Positions 55,264 through 64,000 of a stretch of DNA of 64,000 nt are shown piece by piece; position 1 is the stretch's first letter; every line of letters begins with the position of its first letter. Below the pieces are notes generated by a model. That model searched no databases. It was not told where the DNA came from and was given only the letters and a program-made list of their open reading frames with translations. Source of the DNA: Lamellibrachia columna (taxonomy: Eukaryota; Annelida; Polychaeta; Sabellida; Siboglinidae); contig OY759272.1 in the NCBI GenBank assembly GCA_963662155.1, positions 42,791,210 to 42,855,209 on the forward strand, in the 5' to 3' direction. The position numbers and the translations under genes were made by a program.

Positions 55264-57690
55264 AGGTCCACCCGCTCTCCTTTTGTTGCAGCCTACTCTT
55301 TCTCCACCGCGCCGTCCACCCGCTCTCCCTTTGTTGCACCCTACTCTTTCTCCACCGCGCCGTCCACCCGCTCTCCCTTTGTTGCACCCTACTCTTTCTC
55401 CACCGCGCCGTCCACCCGCTCTCCCTTTGTTGCACCCTACTCTTTCACTACCGCGCCGTCCATCCGCTCTCCTTTTGTTGCACACTACTCTTTCTCCACC
55501 GCGCCGTCCATCCGCTCTCCCTTTGTTGCACCCTACTCTTTCTCCATCACGCAGTCCACCCGCTCTCCCTTTGTTGCACCCTACTCTTTCTCCACCGCGC
55601 AGTCCATCCACTCTCTCTTTGTTGCACCCTACTCTTTCTCCACCGCGCCGTCCATCCGCTCTTTGTTGCACCCTACTCTTTCTCCACCGCGCCGTCCATC
55701 CGCTCTCCCTTTATTGCACCCTACTCTTTCTCCACCGCGCCGTCCATCCGCTCTTTGTTGCACCCTACTCTTTCTCCACCGCGTAGTCCATCCGCTCTCC
55801 CTTTGTTGCACCCTACTCTTTCTCCACCGCGTAGTCCATCCGCTCTCCCTTTGTTGCACCCTACTCTTTCTCCACCGCGCCGTCCATCTGCTCTCTCTTT
55901 GTTGCACCCTACTCTTTCTCCACCGCGCCGTCCATCCACTCTCTCTTTGTTGCACCCTACTCTTTCTCCACCGCGCCGTCCATCCGCTCTTTGTTGCACC
56001 CTACTCTTTCTCCACCGCGCCGTCCATCCGCTCTCCCTTTATTGCACCCTACTCTTTCTCCACCGCGCCTTCCATCCACTCTTTGTTGCACCCTACTCTT
56101 TCTCCACCGCGCCGTCCATCCGCTCTTTGTTGCACCCTACTCTTTCTCCACCGCGCCGTCCATCCACTCTTTGTTGCACCCTACTCTTTCTCCACCGCGT
56201 AGTCCATCCGCTCTCCCTTTGTTGCACCCTACTCTTTCTCCACCGCGTAGTCCATCCGCTCTCCCTTTGTTGCACCCTACTCTTTCTCCACCGCGCCGTC
56301 CATCTGCTCTCTCTTTGTTGCACCCTACTCTTTCTCCACCGCGCCGTCCATCCACTCTCTCTTTGTTGCACCCTACTCTTTCTCCACCGCGCCGTCCATC
56401 CGCTCTTTGTTGCACCCTACTCTTTCCCCACCGCGCCGTCCATCCGCTCTCCCTTTATTGCACCCTACTCTTTCTCCACCGCGCCGTCCATCCACTCTCT
56501 CTTTGTTGCACCCTACTCTTTCTCCACCGCGCCGTCCATCCACTCTCTCTTTGTTGTACCCTACTCTTTCTCCACCGCGCCGTCCATCCGCTCTCCCTTT
56601 ATTGCACCCTACTCTTTCTCCACCGCGCCGTCCATCCACTCTTTGTTGCACCCTACTCTTTCTCCACCGCGTAGTCCATCCGCTCTCCTTTTGTTGCACC
56701 CTACTCTTTCTCTACCGCGCCGTCCATCCGCTTTCCCTTTGTTGCACCCTACTCTTTCTCTACCGCGCCGTCCACCCGCTCTCCTCTTGTTGCACCCTAC
56801 TCTTTCTCCACCGCGCCATCCATCCGCTCTCCTTTTGTTGCACACTACTCTTTCTCTACCGCGCCGTCCACCGGCTTTCCCTTTGTTGCACCCTACTCTT
56901 TCTCCATCGCGCAGTCCACCCGCTCTCCCTTTGTTGCACCCTACTCTTTCTCCACCGCGCAGTCCATCCACTCTCTCTTTGTTGCACCCTACTCTTTCTC
57001 CACCGCGCCGTCCATCCGCTCTTTGTTGCACCCTACTCTTTCTCCACCGCGCCGTCCATCCGCTCTCCCTTTATTGCACCCTACTCTTTCTCCACCGCGC
57101 CGTCCATCCACTCTTTGTTGCACCCTACTCTTTCTCCACCGCGTAGTCCATCCGCTCTCCCTTTGTTGCACCCTACTCTTTCTCCACCGCGTAGTCCATC
57201 CGCTCTCCCTTTGTTGCACCCTACTCTTTCTCCACCGCGCCGTCCATCTGCTCTCTCTTTGTTGCACCCTACTCTTTCTCCACCGCGCCGTCCATCCACT
57301 CTCTCTTTGTTGCACCCTACTCTTTCTCCACCGCGCCGTCCATCCGCTCTCTCTTTGTTGCACCCTACTCTTTCTCCACCGCGCCGTCCATCCGCTCTTT
57401 GTTGCACCCTACTCTTTCTCCACCGCGCCGTCCATCCGCTCTCCCTTTATTGCACCCTACTCTTTCTCCACCGCGCCGTCCATCCACTCTTTGTTGCACC
57501 CTACTCTTTCTCCACCGCGTAGTCCATCCGCTCTCCCTTTGTTGCACCCTACTCTTTCTCCACCGCGTAGTCCATCCGCTCTCCCTTTGTTGCACCCTAC
57601 TCTTTCTCCACCGCGCCGTCCATCCGCTCTCCCTTTGTTACACCCTACTCTTTCTCCACCGCGCCGTCCATCCGCTCTCCCTTTGTTGCT
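55264..57690. repeat. Satellite array 2, 48/44-bp units with higher-order pattern
   Basis: About 50 units around ccctactctttctccaccgc. Most are 48 bp; a 44-bp variant lacks tccc (ctctttgttg). Variants (44-mer, ttattg, ccactc, gcgtag, ctgctctct) recur in the same order, for example at 55,630-55,980, 56,380-56,680, 57,010-57,340 and 57,380-57,600. That is a higher-order repeat of about seven units. On the minus strand the frame open in array 1 now contains TAG in each unit (CAG to TAG). Long ORFs up to 463 codons in the other frames follow from the repeat and are not called as genes. Confidence 0.95.
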
Positions 57691-58660
57691 TCATTAGTTC
57701 ATAATCCATTCGGGCCGATTGTTTTTGTTCTGTTCTTTGTTCTGAGGATCGAAATGGTTGTCTGTCACCGGCAAGAACGTGCGCTACTGGACACACTAGC
57801 AGGCTTGCACAGTTAGTCCACATGATGTGCTGAATATTCTCAAACCTCATATTTCTAGACAATATAAGACGGCGAAAGTCACGTATTACATTACCCATTC
57901 TTGGGGAAAATGATTTCACTTTTGCTCCCATTGTGGAAATAATGACATGCCCATGTATTCTCCAGGTTTGACAACGCTCATCGTTTCTCCGTGAAACAAC
58001 CTATATTTCTGACGGTGCCTGGTTTGTGCCGGGCTGATAAAAATCAGAGAGAATGGCATATGTCGTATTCCTTGAAAATGCAGTCTTTGAAGCCTATTGC
58101 AAGGAAATGGTCATCCTCGCGAGCAACATCTTCCAAAGCAACTCTCACACTGGCTTCAACGTGGTTATCTGCATTCCCACGCATATGATAGCTTGTCGTG
58201 GTAGGAAAATAGTCACCACAAACAGGTATCTGTATGGCTCTCAAGTTAGAATATTCTGCCATGTCACAGACGTCTGCGGATACTTCGTCGGCTACAAGGC
58301 TTGTTGGTAGCCTGGTATGACAATGACAGGCTTTTAAATTATCTCCTCTTCTTTAGAAAGAAACTGTCTGTACTTATTAAGCAACATCTTCTTTGCTCGT
58401 TCTTCCTCCCTCTTCTGCTTTGATTCTTCTGCGTTTTATTTAGCTTTCTCGTGTTCTCGTATTTCTTTGGCAAAGTCTTCAGATGTTAGTATTCTTGCAA
58501 TGGTGCCTCGTTCCGTGATTTTCTATTCACGGTGGCGACATAATATGCATAATTTGTTCTCGGCAATGATGTCTGAAAACAAACAATACAAGAAAGGTAA
58601 TATTGACGCAAATAAGACGCCCCTAAGATTTGATGACGAAGATAGGGCACTTTGACAGAA
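57691..58660 (-). pseudogene. Coding remnants in right arm of TA-flanked insertion
   Basis: On the minus strand 58,500-58,325 reads ILTSEDFAKEIREHEKAK, a stop, then EESKQKREEERAKKMLLNKY and RQFLSKEEEI, a charged tail like those of pogo/Tigger transposases. Further left, 58,262-58,044 and 57,931-57,691 have open frames (ALEDVAREDDHFLAIGF; MGNVIRDFRRLILSRNMRFE) that I cannot identify. The last leads directly into satellite array 2. If these are one gene, the satellite grew at or near its 3' part. Confidence 0.4.
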
Positions 58661-59035
58661 GGGGTGACATTAATCCGTCAAAAACACGTTTTTTAAGGAC
58701 CTTATATCGTCATACAAATAAAATAACTACCAGCATTGCATAATGCATGATACCGTTATGATATCTGCATTAATGAATGTCAGAACATTAAGACCATAGA
58801 GGTATATATACGATAGTAACTTTAGCGTGCAGGCAACAACATTCGCTCTGCAAATACACTGGTGTCAAGGCTGCATTATGGATAAACGCTACACAGAATA
58901 GGGGTATCACCTTTCGCAACATATTTTACATACAAATGCAAGTTTCTACAGTTGCTCTGTTTATAAATGTAAAAGAGTAAACTCACCCGAACTAGTCTGC
59001 GCTATCCTTTGAAACGAAATTATGGCACTTTACGT

Positions 59036-59925
59036 TACGTGTCTCCCCTTGCGCCTTTCTAAAAATCCAGGCCTCTGGTCTTCTCCTTCTCTTTCAAGAC
59101 ATAGAGTTGACGACTTGATGTAAAAATGCTCTGCAATGAGATTTTGCTTCTTACCTGAATTCTTTTCTGCGTATCGATTATCTCAAGCTTTCTGTGAAGC
59201 GTTACTGCTTTTTTTGGGTTTACCACCATCAGCCATGTCTGCAGCTCAATGTCAGACAACATACGATGACCACTTGTAAAGACACAAGAAACTGCCCTCT
59301 TAATTGTATATCTTACAGTGCTTTGCGATCGGGTTTGAAAGCGATGACGTGATTGGTTGATTAATACACCATCGAGACAGAACAAATTGGATAAGCTAGC
59401 AAATAAACGAACGCTGGGGATCCCCTCCTTGATTTTCCGGGAAAATATGAGTTTGATGAAATGAAGGCGTCGATGTCTACACTTTGTGATGAAGCTTAGG
59501 GTGTTCAGGAATCTCAATATTATTAAGTGGTGTTGTGGCCGCCATAGAGCTAGTTTTATTTTTAAGAGAACACGGCTTACAACAGATTAGTTTTATCCTG
59601 TTGGCATACTATAGAGGCTTCTGCTTATTTACTGTGTCGGAGCATTGACCTCATTATGCATGCACCAGCATTGGGGAATTCCTGTGGGTTTCCCCTCGGG
59701 TTTATTTAACAGTCTTACTGCTATTAGCCAATTTTCCACATTGTCAAGGATACGTAACATGCAAGGGTGGTCATGAGATAAAAATATGGGTCCAGACCTG
59801 CATATTTTTTATTTCACATCACGTTATACGCTCAGAAATTCAATAAAAAAAATTGGGACCATTTAATTTATTTGGTATAAACCAGAATTCGGTATAAGTG
59901 AATTCATTATATCCGAGGTTTACTG
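59036..59925 (-). mobile_element. Tigger 5' fragment in the inverted copy
   Basis: It matches 27,679-28,665 in reverse, ending in the TIR (ggtttactg followed by TA at 59,926). The helix-turn-helix reads NPKKAVTLHRKLEIID before a deletion shifts the frame. Its presence in both copies places Tigger insertion before the duplication. Confidence 0.9.
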
Positions 59926-60712
59926 TAATTAGCTCAATCAGGAATTCTGTAGAAACCTGGGGTATAAAGTATGTAAGCCGTGGTAATCTAATCTGATGAG
60001 TTAGGACTAATTAGCGAAGCAACAACTCAGCATTACATAAGTGAGTGCGGAATTCTGTCAAATAATTTTAATGACATTTTAGCATTCTGTCCAGCGTCCA
60101 CATAACTCTTCTTAGGAGTGAAACTTTAATTCAGAGAGATTGAATCAGGGTAGTGGAGAGAGGTGTACAATATAGCTTGACTTATCAATCAGGACAGAGA
60201 GGCAGTTAAATGAGAAACTATTATTTTTCTGCTAAACCCTTCAACGGTGAAAAGCTAGCACCCTGATGGGGCAAAGGTGGGAACATTACAATATATACTG
60301 TGGTGCAGCAGAATAGTGATTTGAAGGCTGGACCTGAATTGAGAGCAGCAGGAGTCGAATATTCTCCTGCTCCAATTTTGAGTATTGGGCAGTTTTGTCC
60401 ACTTCATGTTGCTTCAGTTCACTGAGCTGTTTAAATAAGTACATGGTTATAGACAGTGGTGGATATATGGATAATCTTTGCACAGTAATTATAATTGGCT
60501 GAATGTTTCCCAGAGAAGCCAAGGTGATGTTTGAAAGAACAGGTCTGCCAGGTGGCATACTGCAAACGCTTTGAACAATCCCAAGGACTGGATACAGTGC
60601 TATGTAACAACGTACCTTTTATACTCTAATTTCATCCCTACATTTCCCACACCCATCGCGTAGCTGACCAATGCAAACTCAATCAACTCTATCACACCAG
60701 AGTTGTGCTTAC

Positions 60713-63300
<2,588 letters not shown>

Positions 63301-64000
63301 CTTTGGATATTTCAAGATGAGCGCCTGCTTCTGAAAAAGAAATTTTAATGAACACTTTGTTTATGCATAATTGGTTGGTTACACACTGATATTCCATTAC
63401 TAGATTATTTGAACTTTCATAACTAATATCTGTAATATGTGAAAATCCACTTAAAGCGTAAGTTGAAAATATATTCATGAATAATTGGGAGATATGTTGC
63501 AAAAGTTCGATGAAGTCAATTCATTAAGAGTTTTATGAAGTCAATTATATAAAAATTTAATTGTTAAACATTTTAAGCTGAAACTGTATTAATCAACACA
63601 TCTGTTGGTAGTATATGGTACTTGTAAATATGTCAGTTAAATAGCAACACAAGCCGGCATTTAATAAATTTTTAATCAAAAACATACCCAAAAAGAGTAA
63701 AAATCTACACTTATGGGCAATCAGCCAAGCAGTATAGATGTCATTATAACAGACAACATCATGAGTCGTGCTTGTTATAAAAACAAACCATATGTGCTGG
63801 CTGAACTGTACACAGAAACAACATGGTTCAAATTACATGCATTAATTATAAGTTTAAAGGTAGACAAAGTTACAACAACACACCCACTACAGGTGTACTG
63901 GGTACAACACACCCACTACAGGTGTACTGGGTACAACAACGAACTGACCACACTGCTCAACAACAAACAGCTGCCAGGGCGGGAAGGGGCTCAACCGTGC

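Larger units (their letters stand above)
51887..59035. mobile_element. TA-flanked insertion of 7.15 kb with terminal inverted repeats
   Basis: The left end is ACGTAAAGTGCCCTAAT and the right end, inverted, ACGTAAAGTGCCATAAT (about 20 of 22 bases match). Each is flanked by TA, and the undisturbed copy at about 28,667 has a single TA (cgag-TA-cgtg). The insertion and its 2-bp target are thus shown directly by comparison. A second terminus-like motif, tgacgaagatagggcacttt, lies at 58,635-58,655, about 380 bp inside the right end. Within are two satellite arrays, LINE pieces of both orientations, and coding remnants on the minus strand. TA targets are typical of Tc1/mariner/pogo-group elements, but the terminus is not one I recognise. 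Confidence 0.85.

Noticed and set aside
55755..57522. Long open frames (up to 463 codons) rich in Leu/Pro/Ser/His across the satellite array, on both strands
   Set aside because: They follow the 44/48-bp repeat exactly, exist in several frames at once, and have no start context or known similarity.
52562..57690. CRISPR-like regular repeats
   Set aside because: Units are directly tandem with no unique spacers, and the genome is eukaryotic.

Overview
This is animal nuclear DNA. It is AT-rich, intron-rich and loaded with transposons. Two conserved metazoan genes can be read exon by exon. The fauna of DNA transposons (hAT, Mutator-like, Tigger/pogo), CR1/L2-type LINEs and tRNA-derived SINEs suggests a marine or freshwater invertebrate, perhaps a mollusc or another lophotrochozoan, but the species cannot be fixed from this window.

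Left (1-14,874, minus strand): the first ten coding exons of the PP2A scaffold subunit A (PPP2R1A/B type). They give 395 codons in an unbroken frame, and the gene runs off the left edge. Its introns hold a hAT-like non-autonomous element (39-1880), a Mutator-like element with an intact 661-codon transposase (about 4233-7536), minisatellites, a hAT MITE with a perfect 8-bp target duplication (11274-12285) and a SINE. Middle-left (14,875-20,347): a divergent intergenic stretch with candidate promoters, a perfect 42-bp palindrome and a possible piggyBac-like element.

Middle (20,348-49,400, plus strand): a heme-type cystathionine beta-synthase (CBS) gene. Eleven consecutive coding exons encode the heme-binding segment and the whole PLP catalytic core. 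A further exon at 49,167 matches the extreme C-terminus. I could not find the exons for most of the regulatory CBS-domain pair in the 4.3-kb gap between, which holds LINE debris. Intron 4 contains a complete hAT-like element (23,276-27,032) and a Tigger element (27,679-32,740) carrying nested insertions and internal tandem expansions.

Right (51,833-64,000): an inverted partial duplication of the 5' half of the CBS locus, with coding exons 1-4, their introns and the start of the Tigger. It is split by a 7.15-kb insertion flanked by TA (51,887-59,035). The insertion carries two large 47/48-bp satellite arrays, LINE fragments and unidentified coding remnants. The two CBS copies give an order of events: Tigger insertion, then duplication, then hAT insertion in the main copy and the TA-flanked insertion in the inverted copy. 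The inverted copy preserves the empty site of the hAT.

The two genes have unrelated jobs: PP2A holoenzyme scaffolding, and the first step of transsulfuration. Nothing shows that they act together beyond head-to-head placement. Everything else is mobile DNA or its remains.
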